A stretch of DNA of 64,000 bases from Candidatus Melainabacteria bacterium (lineage in GTDB: Bacteria; Cyanobacteriota; Vampirovibrionia; Obscuribacterales; Obscuribacteraceae): the NCBI GenBank assembly GCA_017307165.1, contig JAFKGK010000003.1, positions 496,001-560,000 on the forward strand. The letters are read 5' to 3'. The notes under the pieces were generated by a model that saw only the letters and a list, made by a program, of their open reading frames with translations, was not told the origin of the DNA and searched no databases. Both the position numbers and the translations under genes were made by a program. Below are positions 8,445 through 20,590 of the stretch, one piece after another (position 1 is the first letter of the stretch; each line of letters begins with the position of its first letter).

Positions 8445-10106
8445 CTATTTTAGCTCCTTGACCGAGGTTTGGGCTAACAATTTAGCTTGATCGGAGTGCC
8501 TGAGCAGTGTTCCTTCTTTTTGTGGGGGAGATATGTGCTGCCAGGGCAGGATCTCGTCGACTTCGATATCTCGGAAGGCAAAAAATTGAAGAGCGGGCGC
8601 TCCCTCAGGAAGATTGCGGAGGGCTCGCTTCCAGTCGCCGACACTGCCTTGTGTTTTGGCGATTTCTCTCATTAGCGGGGCCAGTCTGCGATCCCCTCTG
8701 GAAATCAATCCCTGTATGTCGCTCCAGTTATGGCTTTCAGGTCGTACCTCGATACCTAATTTTGATAAATGCTTGCGCATATATTCCAGTTTTGCTTGTG
8801 CTCTTTTGTCCCTGCCAGACCATTGAAATGGTGTTTGTGCTTTTGGCACAAATGAAGAGACGCCAAAAACGAAGCGCAGGCGCTTGTGCTTTTTTTTAAG
8901 AGCTGCCATCAAGGCCACAGTTTGTTCTAAGTCCGCATCAGTCTCATATGGCAAACCAACAATGCCATAAAATTTGACACCTTGCAGGCCGCCCTCATCG
9001 ATTAGCCGCACTGCTTCAAAAATTTCATCCTGGCTAAGGTTTTTTTTCATTATCTGCCGCAGTCTTTCAGAGCCAGACTCGATTGCGATGGTGACAGATT
9101 TTTGTCCCAGCGTCTTGAGCATTTTGACGATGGATGGCGTCAAAGTATCTGCTCTCACCGAGGCGATAGTCAGGTCGATGTCTGGACGCTCTTCAAATTT
9201 TGCTACCAGATTTTCAAATAGAGGATGCTCCGTGACTGAGGGGCCCAGCAACCCGATCCGCTTTGTATGCTGCAGGGCAAAATCTACTTTTTCCACAATA
9301 GTATCGATGGCGGTGGCGCGAAATGGCCTTGTCAGATAGCTTGCAAGGCAAAATCTACATTCTTGTGGGCAGGAGCGCACTACTTCTATCAAGAAGGTAT
9401 TGCTCCAGGTCGTCTGATCGCTCAGGATCTGGGTGTGTACTGCATATCCGTCAGGTGCCCTGAAAATCTCTTTCTCCACTGATGGTGGCACGTCTTTTTG
9501 TATAGGATCGATGGATGATATCGCTTGTGATACCGGATCGTAGGCAACTGTATAAAGAGAAGGTACATAAAGGCCTTTCACTTTTGACAGGGCGAGCAGT
9601 TGCTCTTGCTTGTCCGGCAACTGTCTTGCAGACTGCCAGGCGTCGAGAAATGCAGGAACCGACGACTCGGCATCTCCCAACAATATGACGTCAAAAAAGT
9701 CCGCAAACGGCTCTGGGTTGGCTGAAAGTACCGGCCCACCGCCAAAGATCAGTGGACATTCGTCCCCGGCTTGCAGTCTTTCTTGTGGAGTGAGGGGCAC
9801 GCGGTGCTTTTGCAGGATAGTGGAGATGTTGATGAAGTCCAACTCCCAGGCAACTGTGAAGCCTAGCAAGTCGATGGTCTCCATTCCTTGTTCGGCAATG
9901 TCGAGAAAGCCACGTTTGACCATGGTGTCTGGACGAGACTCCATCAGCCACCAGACCAACTGGTAGCCAAGACCAGACATGCCTACCTGGTAAGTGGATG
10001 GAAAATACCAGCCTATATCTATAGTTTGATGATGATCTGGCCCACTCAGCCCCCTTGCTTGGTCTTTTGGGGGGAATGGAGCCAGCCGTGTTTCCTTGCC
10101 TAACAA
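8445..10106 (-). CDS. Radical SAM protein of the fused B12-binding-like type (TIGR03960-like)
   Basis: A 553-residue protein. Residues about 30-160 are a cobalamin-binding-like domain (FPSTYQVGMSGLGYQLVWW; IFGGGPVLSANPEPFADFFD). A radical SAM core follows, with the [4Fe-4S] cysteines C246, C250 and C253 (CPQECRFC). The order matches the uncharacterised fused rSAM family that usually has a separate or fused C-terminal DUF2344 domain involved in tRNA or cofactor modification; that second domain is not seen here. The ORF starts with TTG and has no clear Shine-Dalgarno, so the N-terminus is uncertain. A terminator lies between it and the next upstream gene. Confidence 0.85.
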   Translation of the reverse strand: MLGKETRLAPFPPKDQARGLSGPDHHQTIDIGWYFPSTYQVGMSGLGYQLVWWLMESRPDTMVKRGFLDIAEQGMETIDLLGFTVAWELDFINISTILQKHRVPLTPQERLQAGDECPLIFGGGPVLSANPEPFADFFDVILLGDAESSVPAFLDAWQSARQLPDKQEQLLALSKVKGLYVPSLYTVAYDPVSQAISSIDPIQKDVPPSVEKEIFRAPDGYAVHTQILSDQTTWSNTFLIEVVRSCPQECRFCLASYLTRPFRATAIDTIVEKVDFALQHTKRIGLLGPSVTEHPLFENLVAKFEERPDIDLTIASVRADTLTPSIVKMLKTLGQKSVTIAIESGSERLRQIMKKNLSQDEIFEAVRLIDEGGLQGVKFYGIVGLPYETDADLEQTVALMAALKKKHKRLRFVFGVSSFVPKAQTPFQWSGRDKRAQAKLEYMRKHLSKLGIEVRPESHNWSDIQGLISRGDRRLAPLMREIAKTQGSVGDWKRALRNLPEGAPALQFFAFRDIEVDEILPWQHISPPQKEGTLLRHSDQAKLLAQTSVKELK

Positions 10107-10170
10107 GAGTCCGACCAGTTTTGGAGTTTCAAAGATATTTTAGCTTATTTGTGACTGCTTCACGATATAC

Positions 10171-10208
10171 AAAGCCCGTGATGCTGGTCCAAGAGCTTCA
10201 CGGGCTTT
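10171..10208 (-). terminator. Terminator-like inverted repeat
   Basis: AAAGCCCGTGA (10171-10181) pairs with TCACGGGCTTT (10198-10208) around a 16-base loop. It lies 26 bases beyond the stop of the zinc-ribbon gene at 10234 (minus strand) and before the radical SAM gene. The following T-run is short, so efficiency is uncertain. Confidence 0.65.
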
Positions 10209-10233
10209 TATATCTCACCTTTTGCTTGTCAAC

Positions 10234-10602
10234 TCAGCTTGCTTTGCCAATTTTGGGCAAATGCTTATGCCAGTCGGTTTCTAAAGAATCAAAGAACTCG
10301 TGCGCTGCCAGGACGTCATCATAAGAAATGGGCGGGAGGCCCACGAGACGTTCTTTATCACGCTTGGTCCAATCGCGGGGGTGTTGCGACTGGGGCTTCT
10401 GCGGTTTGGGAGTAGTGCCAACGATGGCTACGCCGAGGGGATGACCGCATGCACAGCAAGTAACTCTGACCACCAGTACGCCGGGTTCTTCCCGGAGTAG
10501 CTGTATACCTTCTGACTTGAAAAGCTGAGAACAGAACCGGCACTCTTTCTGCTGGAAGTATTCCTGGATAGCCTGGAAACTGCCACCGTACAGGTTGCCC
10601 AT
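10234..10602 (-). CDS. Small zinc-ribbon-like protein, 122 residues
   Basis: No named family recognised. Two CxxC pairs, CRFC (about residues 21-24) and CCAC (about 49-52), are spaced as in a zinc ribbon. They are followed by a Pro/Gln/Lys linker and a C-terminal helical part (YDDVLAAHEFFDSLETDW) like that seen in small cyanobacterial zinc-ribbon proteins with an acidic tail. Probably cytoplasmic. The ATG has GGCGGA shortly upstream. The gene ends before the inverted repeat at 10171-10208. Confidence 0.72.
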   Translation of the reverse strand: MGNLYGGSFQAIQEYFQQKECRFCSQLFKSEGIQLLREEPGVLVVRVTCCACGHPLGVAIVGTTPKPQKPQSQHPRDWTKRDKERLVGLPPISYDDVLAAHEFFDSLETDWHKHLPKIGKAS

Positions 10603-10655
10603 ATATGTCCGCCACTTCTAGGTTCTTATTGAAAAGAACAAACGATACCGAAAAC

Positions 10656-10676
10656 CAACAACAACAACAACAACAG
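10656..10676. repeat. (CAA)6-CAG trinucleotide repeat
   Basis: Six perfect CAA units followed by CAG, in the divergent region between the zinc-ribbon gene and eno, about 54 bases before the zinc-ribbon start. On the minus strand it reads as TTG repeats in the leader of that gene. Length variation here could alter spacing, but nothing shows it does. Confidence 0.8.
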
Positions 10677-10850
10677 AATTTCAATTATGCAATCTAGTTA
10701 GACAAGCCGAATATCAGTTGAGAATCAGTAAACGTTTCGTGCTGTTTCGAAGATTTGTCTAGCCAAATTTAAATCCAGTGAAAAGGATTATACTTGAACC
10801 TTCATAAAACGCAGCAAAGAAATTCGCAAATCGGAAAAATAATCTGATAA

Positions 10851-12215
<1,365 letters not shown>

Positions 12216-12247
12216 GCACCGCGGGTAAAGGCATCTGGTAAGACAAA

Positions 12248-12277
12248 AAAAGAGGCCCCTAGTGGGCCTCTTTTTAT
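12248..12277 (+). terminator. Rho-independent terminator of eno
   Basis: AGAGGCCC (12251-12258) pairs with GGGCCTCT (12264-12271), loop CTAGT, followed by TTTTATTA. The preceding A-run makes it potentially bidirectional for the convergent gene ending at 12315. Confidence 0.92.
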
Positions 12278-12314
12278 TACGCACCACTTATGGTGCCATA
12301 CAAAACGATGGTCG

Positions 12315-14395
<2,081 letters not shown>

Positions 14396-14420
14396 TAAGT
14401 GTCTGGCGATGATCTAGTTA

Positions 14421-14459
14421 AAAGGCCGGCGATTAACAATCAGCCGGCCTTTTTATTTG
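14421..14459 (+). terminator. Rho-independent terminator of ahcY
   Basis: AGGCCGGC (14423-14430) pairs with GCCGGCCT (14443-14450), 12-base loop, then TTTTATTT. It lies between two convergent genes and may also serve rpaB, because the upstream side is A-rich. Confidence 0.9.
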
Positions 14460-14489
14460 TCTTGATTTGGTGCTGATTTATGGATCAGC

Positions 14490-15215
14490 TTAGTTGATCT
14501 TTTGGAACATGTATCCGATACCACGAGCGGTGAGGATCAAGTCCGGATTGGACGAGTCTTCTTCTAGTTTGCTGCGCAGACGGCTGATATGCACATCTAC
14601 CACGCGAGTGTCGATCCTATGGTCGGGGGGATAAGCCCAGACTTGTTGTAAGATCTCGCCGCGCGAATAGGGCTTGCCAGAATTGGTTACGAGGAGCTCC
14701 AGAAGGCTGAACTCCATCCCGGTTAGACGAATCCGCTCGTTTTTACGAGTAACCTGGCGCTTGTTGAGATCGATCTTGAGATTGCCAATAGTGATGACGT
14801 TGGAGCTCTTGCTCTGGCCGACTTCTTGATGACGTTCGACTGTACGTCTCAGTACTGCCTTGATACGAGCCTCTAGCTCGGAGGGGCTGAAGGGTTTGAC
14901 TACATAGTCGTCAGCGCCGATCTCGAGACCTTGAATCCTGTTGGAAACATCAGCAACTGCGGTCAGCATGATGATGGGAGTGTCCGAGGTCTTGCGGATC
15001 TCGCGACAGACCTCATAGCCGTCCATCTTTGGCAGCATGACGTCCAAAATGACTAGATCCGGTTGAAAACCGTTGAATTGCTCTATTGCTTCTTGGCCAT
15101 CTTGGGCAGTGGCTACGTTGTATCCGGCGAGTTTGAGCCTTGTCTCGAGAATGCGTCTGATAGACGCCTCGTCGTCAACTACCAATACCTTTTCTTGTTC
15201 AGAAGAGCTTTCCAC
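14490..15215 (-). CDS. rpaB: OmpR-family response regulator, RpaB/Ycf27-like
   Basis: 241 residues: receiver domain (acidic D14/D15, phospho-acceptor D58 in LVILDVMLPKMDG, K in VVKPFSP) and a C-terminal winged helix. Long blocks match cyanobacterial RpaB from memory: VVDDEASIRRILETRL, GADDYVVKPFSPSELEARI, ERIRLTGMEFSLLELLV and DTRVVDVHISRLRSKLE. A Cys follows the phospho-site region (GYEVC), also as in RpaB. In Cyanobacteria RpaB works with NblS to control high-light and growth genes. Here no partner kinase is adjacent, and the target set is unknown. Convergent with ahcY. Confidence 0.87.
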   Translation of the reverse strand: MESSSEQEKVLVVDDEASIRRILETRLKLAGYNVATAQDGQEAIEQFNGFQPDLVILDVMLPKMDGYEVCREIRKTSDTPIIMLTAVADVSNRIQGLEIGADDYVVKPFSPSELEARIKAVLRRTVERHQEVGQSKSSNVITIGNLKIDLNKRQVTRKNERIRLTGMEFSLLELLVTNSGKPYSRGEILQQVWAYPPDHRIDTRVVDVHISRLRSKLEEDSSNPDLILTARGIGYMFQKIN

Positions 15216-15633
15216 TATAAATGTCCTTCTTTAAATTATAAGACCGTCCGGACCGCATCGGGGCCTGCACGGCTTTGTTGCTCGGCTTTATTGAATATAC
15301 CACTATAAAGGAATATAAAAGCTCAGATCCGAAACATCTCTACCAGCATGGATTTAGTGGCGGATAAACAAATGAGATTTAAATCATAAAATAATTACAG
15401 ATTTTAGCGACGACATTTGGATATATAAAAGAACGTTTTTTTGGTAAGTAAGGATACTTACTATTGATGATGGTGCACCACGGGTGGTTGTCATGTGTGC
15501 TTTTGTGTAAATACCTTGGCAAGGTCTTAGATGCCGTCTGCAGCGCTTTATTGGAGATGTCGAGTGATAAGTGTTAAGGCTATGTTGTATGTAGCATCAG
15601 TCTTAAAAAAGAAGCGTGCACATATGAGGCACT
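15216..15633. other. Intergenic region between rpaB and the first secretin
   Basis: About 420 bases without a credible ORF. It is AT-rich near rpaB (promoter-like). It holds a perfect 7-base inverted repeat (15444-15461) and a segment around 15500-15520, TTTTGTGTAAATACCTTG, that resembles CTTTGTAAAGACCTTG upstream of the second secretin (about 18292-18308). No RNA gene was recognised. Confidence 0.6.
15444..15461. promoter_or_regulatory. Palindromic candidate operator
   Basis: GTAAGTA and TACTTAC flank the spacer AGGA, a perfect 7-base dyad. It sits in the divergent region between rpaB and the first secretin. It could be a regulator binding site; no regulator is assigned. Confidence 0.4.
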
Positions 15634-15736
15634 CGTGTTAAGCTTCTGTACTGGTCGGTCTCGTACCGATATTTACCATTAGTGCTCCCAAGTCATTTAG
15701 GGTATCGGGTTAGGGAGTTCGTAGAGGGAGAGTGGA
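15634..15736 (+). promoter_or_regulatory. Conserved leader of secretin 1
   Basis: Shares ordered blocks with the leader of secretin 2: CGTGTTAAGCTT (15634-15645), CGGTCT, TTACCATTAG (15673-15682), GCTCC (15684-15688) and the GAGGGAGA ribosome binding site. A local hairpin TCGGT/ACCGA (15655-15669) is present. CTCCC (15685-15689) can pair with GGGAG at 15713-15717 or with the ribosome binding site GGGAG at 15726-15730. This suggests translational control, an inference. Confidence 0.55.
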
Positions 15737-18088
15737 ATGAATAAGCCCCAGTTGAGCTTAGCCTTGAGTCTTTCGTTAGTGCTGCTCCAGGCTAATTGGC
15801 TCTCGGCACAATCCGAGTCGGGTGCGATCTGGCAACAAATGGCCGGCCAGGCTCAAGTGTCGAAACAAAGTATCAAAACTGCCGCCACCAAAGGTGGTGC
15901 GGTAAAACCTGCAGCAAGCAAAGCTTCTGCTGTAGACGCAAGTCATGCAATGTTGTTCCTCGCTGGTAAGGGCAAGGAGATTGGAGCTGGCGGCGCCGCT
16001 CCAGCAGCTGCTCTCACCATACACCCAGGTCTGCCTCTCGATGAGGGTATGACTGGCGCTCCTGGGGTAGCAGCAGATCTTGCTGTCGCTCCCAAGTCAT
16101 CTCCTGATGTCATAGATCATGTGCCTGCGATCGCAGCCCTACCTTCGCAGACTGCAGTTACTGCTGCTAGCAAAGCCTTATTGGCACAGCTGTCACCCGA
16201 TCACGTAGTCGCTCAAGCCGATCACAGCACTCTCACCGCACAGCCTATCCCGCCTGTAGTCACTGGCACTCTCGATTTTGAAGAGTACAAAGTGACAAAC
16301 GTTCTCGACCTCAAAGTGTCCCAATCCAGGACCTTCAAGCTCAAGAACAAGATCGTCAGGACTTCTATCTCTGATCCCGGCATCGCCGAACCAGTCGTAG
16401 TCACCGAAAACCAATTGGTCTTGCTGGGTAAAGCCCCTGGCACCACGACCCTGGTTCTCTGGGATGATGCTGGCAACTCGGTTTCTATCGATCTTCGCGT
16501 CAGCCGCGATTTTTCTCAGTTGCAAGCAACCGTGAGAGAGATCGATCCCCGTATCATCATCAAGACCTTCTCGGTTGGTGGTTCGGAGCGTGTATTGCTT
16601 ACCGGTGACGTAGACAACGTCGAGTCGATAATCAAAGCCTTTGCAGCTGCAAACGTATTTATGGATGATCGCGGTATGAACATCCAGGTTGCCAACAACA
16701 GGCTTGCCAACGGTCGTATCGGCGAAATCGGTGGTACTGCTACTGGTGGCGGTAATGCTGGCCAGTTATCGGCTCTAGGTACCGTCGATCGTTATACCTT
16801 CTTCGGTAATATTCCTAATAACATTTCCAAGGCTCAGGTGCTCTTAAGCGACGGTAGCCGTGTGACCAGTCTGGTCAAAGTGCGGAAGGTTCCGCTGATC
16901 GTATTGCATTGCACTTTCATGGAAATGAACACTGCTGCTGCAAGAGAATTGGCTACGCAGTTAGGTTTCGGTGTCGCTAACAAATCATTCTCGTTTGGTG
17001 TCGGTGGTAGTGCTCAGATCCCTTCTGGAAATTCGGTTATTTCCGTTTCACCCGGCTCAAGAGGTTTTACCTCTCTCAATCCTACGCCGGTTCCAGCTGC
17101 TGCTGGTGTGAATAATAATGGCACCATTTCTTCTCAGTTTGTTTTCCCGTTGGCGAATAACCCAGTGGGTAATGCAATGAGCTCGGTCAACTTTGCAACT
17201 CCAAGCGGCAATACCGCGATTGGTCTCGGTTCACCGGGTGGGGCCTCAACCTTGCTGTCTCAAGCTGTGTTGCTTGGAGCTCCTGGCGGTGCAGGTCTGT
17301 CTGGTACTGGTATCGGTAACATGTTTACTGGTACCTCTAGTATCGGAGGTCGCACCCAACTTTCAATCAATCCAGCATTCCAAGGCATGATTGGTATGAG
17401 AAGAGCCAGAATCCTCGCGGAACCAACTCTAGTCACCATATCTGGTGAACGTGCTTCGTTCCTGGCTGGTGGTGAAATTCCGATCGTGCAATCGGTCGCT
17501 GCTGGTGGTACTGCACAACAGTCGGTCGTATTTGAGCCTTTCGGCATTAGACTCAATATGATTCCTGTATTGAAAGATAATGGTGGCATCAATTTAGAGG
17601 TTTCTCCAGAAGAGAGACTGCTTGCACCCAACCTGGCTTTTACTCTGCCAGTAGGTGCTGGACTTGGTGCCGGAGCTACTGTCCCTGGGTTCACGACTCG
17701 AAAGAGTCAGACCATTGTCGAGCTCAAGCCAGGTCAAGAGCTCTACATTGCTGGCTTGGTGTCGACAAATACCGGTAGGCAGATATCTAAGACGCCTATT
17801 ATTGGTGAAGTGCCTGTTCTTGGTGCACTATACCGCTCAAAGGCATTCAACAAAAATGAAAGTGAGCTGGTTGTGTCGATTCGCCCGGAGATTATCTTGC
17901 CTGGTACTCCTGGGCAGCTTAAATTGCCTGAGGAAATCGGCAGAGTTGAAGGTCCGCGAGACATCAATATGTTTAACGTAGAACCTTCTGTTCTTGACGA
18001 GCGCCATTACACCTCCGGCAGATCAGAACGTCACCAAAAGACTTCTCCGACCTTGCCTGAGGGAGCCCCGATACCAGATAACGAATAG
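15737..18088 (+). CDS. CpaC/RcpA-like secretin, paralogue 1 (783 residues)
   Basis: Outer-membrane secretin subunit of a pilus or type II/III secretion-type machine. Order: signal peptide (residues 1-24); an Ala/Pro-rich unique stretch of about 150 residues absent from paralogue 2; a pilus-type N-terminal domain (LDLKVSQSRTFKLKNKIVRT, then VLLGKAPGTTTLVLWD); a BON-like segment; a Gly/Asn/Ser-rich insert (about 410-545); and the secretin domain (ILAEPTLVTISGERASFLAGGEIP, read in two parts, then GFTTRKSQTIVELKPGQ and GALYRSKAFNKNESELVVSIRPEI). The tail DERHYTSGRSERHQKTSP is shared with paralogue 2. GGGAG lies six bases before the ATG. No other pilus gene is in the window. Confidence 0.9.
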   Translation: MNKPQLSLALSLSLVLLQANWLSAQSESGAIWQQMAGQAQVSKQSIKTAATKGGAVKPAASKASAVDASHAMLFLAGKGKEIGAGGAAPAAALTIHPGLPLDEGMTGAPGVAADLAVAPKSSPDVIDHVPAIAALPSQTAVTAASKALLAQLSPDHVVAQADHSTLTAQPIPPVVTGTLDFEEYKVTNVLDLKVSQSRTFKLKNKIVRTSISDPGIAEPVVVTENQLVLLGKAPGTTTLVLWDDAGNSVSIDLRVSRDFSQLQATVREIDPRIIIKTFSVGGSERVLLTGDVDNVESIIKAFAAANVFMDDRGMNIQVANNRLANGRIGEIGGTATGGGNAGQLSALGTVDRYTFFGNIPNNISKAQVLLSDGSRVTSLVKVRKVPLIVLHCTFMEMNTAAARELATQLGFGVANKSFSFGVGGSAQIPSGNSVISVSPGSRGFTSLNPTPVPAAAGVNNNGTISSQFVFPLANNPVGNAMSSVNFATPSGNTAIGLGSPGGASTLLSQAVLLGAPGGAGLSGTGIGNMFTGTSSIGGRTQLSINPAFQGMIGMRRARILAEPTLVTISGERASFLAGGEIPIVQSVAAGGTAQQSVVFEPFGIRLNMIPVLKDNGGINLEVSPEERLLAPNLAFTLPVGAGLGAGATVPGFTTRKSQTIVELKPGQELYIAGLVSTNTGRQISKTPIIGEVPVLGALYRSKAFNKNESELVVSIRPEIILPGTPGQLKLPEEIGRVEGPRDINMFNVEPSVLDERHYTSGRSERHQKTSPTLPEGAPIPDNE

Positions 18089-18108
18089 TTTTTCTCTATT
18101 CGAACTAC

Positions 18109-18145
18109 TCAAGGGAAGAGACATGCGTCTCTTCCCTTTTTGTTT
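18109..18145 (+). terminator. Rho-independent terminator of secretin 1
   Basis: AAGGGAAGAGAC (18111-18122) pairs perfectly with GTCTCTTCCCTT (18127-18138) around loop ATGC, followed by TTTGTTT. It separates the two secretins into independent transcripts. Confidence 0.93.
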
Positions 18146-18355
18146 AAAGCAGATCTAATTTTGCTCTATTACCTAATTGTCTATATTTGGAATATTGGAG
18201 CGGTATCGAATACGATACCTCTTGTTTTCCGTCCACAAAAGCTGACTTCGAATAGCACCAGCTGGTGGGCTTTTTCACACTGTGGCACATCTTTGTAAAG
18301 ACCTTGTTCATTGTCTATCCTATTGGAAAAAAGTTTGGTGCACCTATAGCCCATC
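18146..18355. other. Intergenic region between the two secretins
   Basis: About 210 bases (375 with flanks) without an ORF. It contains a perfect 12-base palindrome CACCAGCTGGTG (18256-18267) and the segment CTTTGTAAAGACCTTG that resembles one upstream of secretin 1. It probably carries the promoter of secretin 2. No RNA gene seen. Confidence 0.5.
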
Positions 18356-18462
18356 CGTGTTAAGCTTTCTTTGATTCAGGCGGTCTATGCCTGGACTTAC
18401 CATTAGAAGCTCCTGCGTCGATTGATGTTCGTAATATGTGGAGTTATTAGAGGGAGATTTGA
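18356..18462 (+). promoter_or_regulatory. Conserved leader of secretin 2
   Basis: Same blocks and order as the leader of secretin 1: CGTGTTAAGCTT (18356-18367), CGGTCT, TTACCATTAG (18397-18406), GCTCC (18409-18413) and AGAGGGAGA before the ATG. Its local hairpin is CAGGC/GCCTG (18377-18393). GCTCC can pair with GGAG at 18440-18443 or with GGAG of the ribosome binding site (18453-18456). Confidence 0.55.
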
Positions 18463-20490
18463 ATGAATAAGCCTCAGCTGAGCTTAGCTCTGAGCCTGTC
18501 GATCCTGGTGCTACAGGCTAATTTGCATCAGGCAAGCGCTGCAGACTTGAAAAATGGCCGCACCGTAGTTGCGCAAGCCGCGGATCAGTCGACATATGTC
18601 AATGCACAACCAATTCCTCCAGTTGTCACTGGCACCGTCGAACTAGAAGAGTTCAAGACAACCAATGCTATAGATTTGAAGGTTGCTCAATCACGTACAT
18701 TCAAGTTTAAAAACAAAATTGTTCGTACCTCTATCTCGGATCCTGGCATCGCTGAACCTGTCGTCGTTTCCGAAAATCAAATGGTTTTGCTTGGTAAGGC
18801 ACCGGGTGTCGCAACGATGCTGCTTTGGGATGATGCCGGTAATTCCGTCAGCGTCGATTTGCGCGTTTCAAAAGATTATTCGCAATTACAAGCTACTCTT
18901 CGTGAGATCGATCCTCGCATCATCGTCAAAGCCTTCTCTGTTGGCGGTTCGGATCGCGTACTTCTGACAGGTGATGTCGACCATCCTGAGTCGATCATCA
19001 AAGCTTTCGCAGCTGCAAACGTTTTTATGGATGATCGCGGCATGAACATCCAGGTCGCTAACAATCGCATAGTCAACGGCAGAATTGGTGAGCTCGGTGG
19101 CACTGCTACAGCAGGCGGCCAGGCTGGTCAATTGGCTCAGCTCAATTCGGTTGATCGTTATACTTTCTTCGGTAACATCCCCAATAATATTGGCAAATCT
19201 CAGGTTTTGACCTCGGATGGTAATAGGGTCACCAGCTTAGTTAAGGTGCGGAAGGTTCCACTTATCGCCTTGCATTGCACCTTTATGGAAATGAACACGA
19301 CTGCGTCACGCGAATTGGCGGTCAACCTTGGTTTTAACGCTAACTTTCGTGGATTTGCTTTCGGTATTGGCGGTAGTCCCACAGTTGCGACTCAAAATAT
19401 CAATTTCCCATGGACCGCCCAGCCAGGTTTGAGATTCCTGCAGTTCATGAATCCTGGAAGTACTAATAACGGTGTTATTGCAGCCAATCCTGTTGGCGGC
19501 TCTACTTTAGGTGTACCCGTTAACTTCGGTAACGCGCTAGCTCCAGGTAATCCGGGTGCTGGCAACAATGCGGCCGCTGTTCAGTCCATTACATTTCTCG
19601 GATCTGGTGGAGTAAGTAACATCGGTCAACCCATTGTCTACACCGGCCCAACAGCTCTTTTGCAGCAAGCAAACCTGTTAGGAACGCCTGGTGGTGCTGC
19701 AATTACTGCCGCTAATTTGCTCAACCTATTTTCGGGTACCTCCAACTTCGGTGGTGGCCGCAATGCTGCCAACTTCTCGATCAACCCCACTATCCAGGGC
19801 AATATCTCCAACAGCCGTTCGAGAGTACTTGCCGAGCCTACTCTAGTCACCATATCCGGTGAGAGAGCTTCGTTCCTTGCTGGTGGCGAAATCCCGATCG
19901 TACAAGCTGTAGCTACTGCTGGTACTGCATTGCCCTCGATCACCTTCGAGCCTTTCGGTATCCGTCTCAACATGATCCCTGTACTGCAAGAAAATGGCAC
20001 CATCAACCTGGAAATCTCTCCTGAAGAGCGTATCCTCGCTCCAGAAATTGGTTTCTCCTTCGGTGGCGCGCTTGCTTCTCGCGTACCTGGTTTCACTACC
20101 AGAAAGACCCAGACGATTGTCGAGCTCAAGCCTGGTCAAGAGCTTTATATCTCTGGTCTAGTATCCAGCAACAGCGGACGCGACCTGGCTAAACTGCCTA
20201 TCTACGGTGAAGTACCGGTCCTCGGTGCTCTCTATCGTTCCAAAGCGTTCAACAAGAACGAATCCGAACTGGTAGTCTGCGTCAGACCTGAGATCATCTT
20301 GCCCGGTACTCCCGGTCAGCTCAAGCTGCCCGAAGAAATCGGTCGTGTAGAAGGCCCTCGCGATACCAACCTCTTCCAGGTCGAGCCGACCGTGCTTGAC
20401 GAACGCCACTACACCTCAGGTCGTGCAGAGCGTCACCAAAAGACCTCTCCTACATTGCCTGAAGGCGCTCCGATCCCCGATAACGAGTAA
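18463..20490 (+). CDS. CpaC/RcpA-like secretin, paralogue 2 (675 residues)
   Basis: Tandem paralogue of the preceding gene with the same signal-peptide start (MNKPQLSLALSLS), pilus-type N-terminal domain, BON-like region, secretin core and C-terminal tail. It lacks the Ala/Pro-rich stretch after the signal peptide. The central Gly/Asn-rich insert (about residues 300-440) is different in sequence and length, while flanking parts are nearly identical, even at nucleotide level near 16640-16700 and 19005-19065. The core ends GALYRSKAFNKNESELVVCVRPEI: SIRPEI in paralogue 1 is CVRPEI here. GGGAG is six bases before the ATG. It has its own leader and terminator. Confidence 0.9.
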   Translation: MNKPQLSLALSLSILVLQANLHQASAADLKNGRTVVAQAADQSTYVNAQPIPPVVTGTVELEEFKTTNAIDLKVAQSRTFKFKNKIVRTSISDPGIAEPVVVSENQMVLLGKAPGVATMLLWDDAGNSVSVDLRVSKDYSQLQATLREIDPRIIVKAFSVGGSDRVLLTGDVDHPESIIKAFAAANVFMDDRGMNIQVANNRIVNGRIGELGGTATAGGQAGQLAQLNSVDRYTFFGNIPNNIGKSQVLTSDGNRVTSLVKVRKVPLIALHCTFMEMNTTASRELAVNLGFNANFRGFAFGIGGSPTVATQNINFPWTAQPGLRFLQFMNPGSTNNGVIAANPVGGSTLGVPVNFGNALAPGNPGAGNNAAAVQSITFLGSGGVSNIGQPIVYTGPTALLQQANLLGTPGGAAITAANLLNLFSGTSNFGGGRNAANFSINPTIQGNISNSRSRVLAEPTLVTISGERASFLAGGEIPIVQAVATAGTALPSITFEPFGIRLNMIPVLQENGTINLEISPEERILAPEIGFSFGGALASRVPGFTTRKTQTIVELKPGQELYISGLVSSNSGRDLAKLPIYGEVPVLGALYRSKAFNKNESELVVCVRPEIILPGTPGQLKLPEEIGRVEGPRDTNLFQVEPTVLDERHYTSGRAERHQKTSPTLPEGAPIPDNE

Positions 20491-20513
20491 TCGAGATCTG
20501 AGAATGATACATA

Positions 20514-20552
20514 ATAGAGAGGCGAGTCATTCGACTCGCCTCTTTTTTTATT
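20514..20552 (+). terminator. Rho-independent terminator of secretin 2
   Basis: AGAGGCGAGT (20518-20527) pairs with ACTCGCCTCT (20534-20543), loop CATTCG, followed by TTTTTTATT. Confidence 0.93.
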
Positions 20553-20590
20553 TAAATTGCTAATAGATAGCAAAAAACCTGCTTCAGTCA

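Noticed and set aside
15216..15633. HLR1-type RpaB binding site near rpaB
   Set aside because: A TTACA half-site occurs, but no second half at the right spacing was found.
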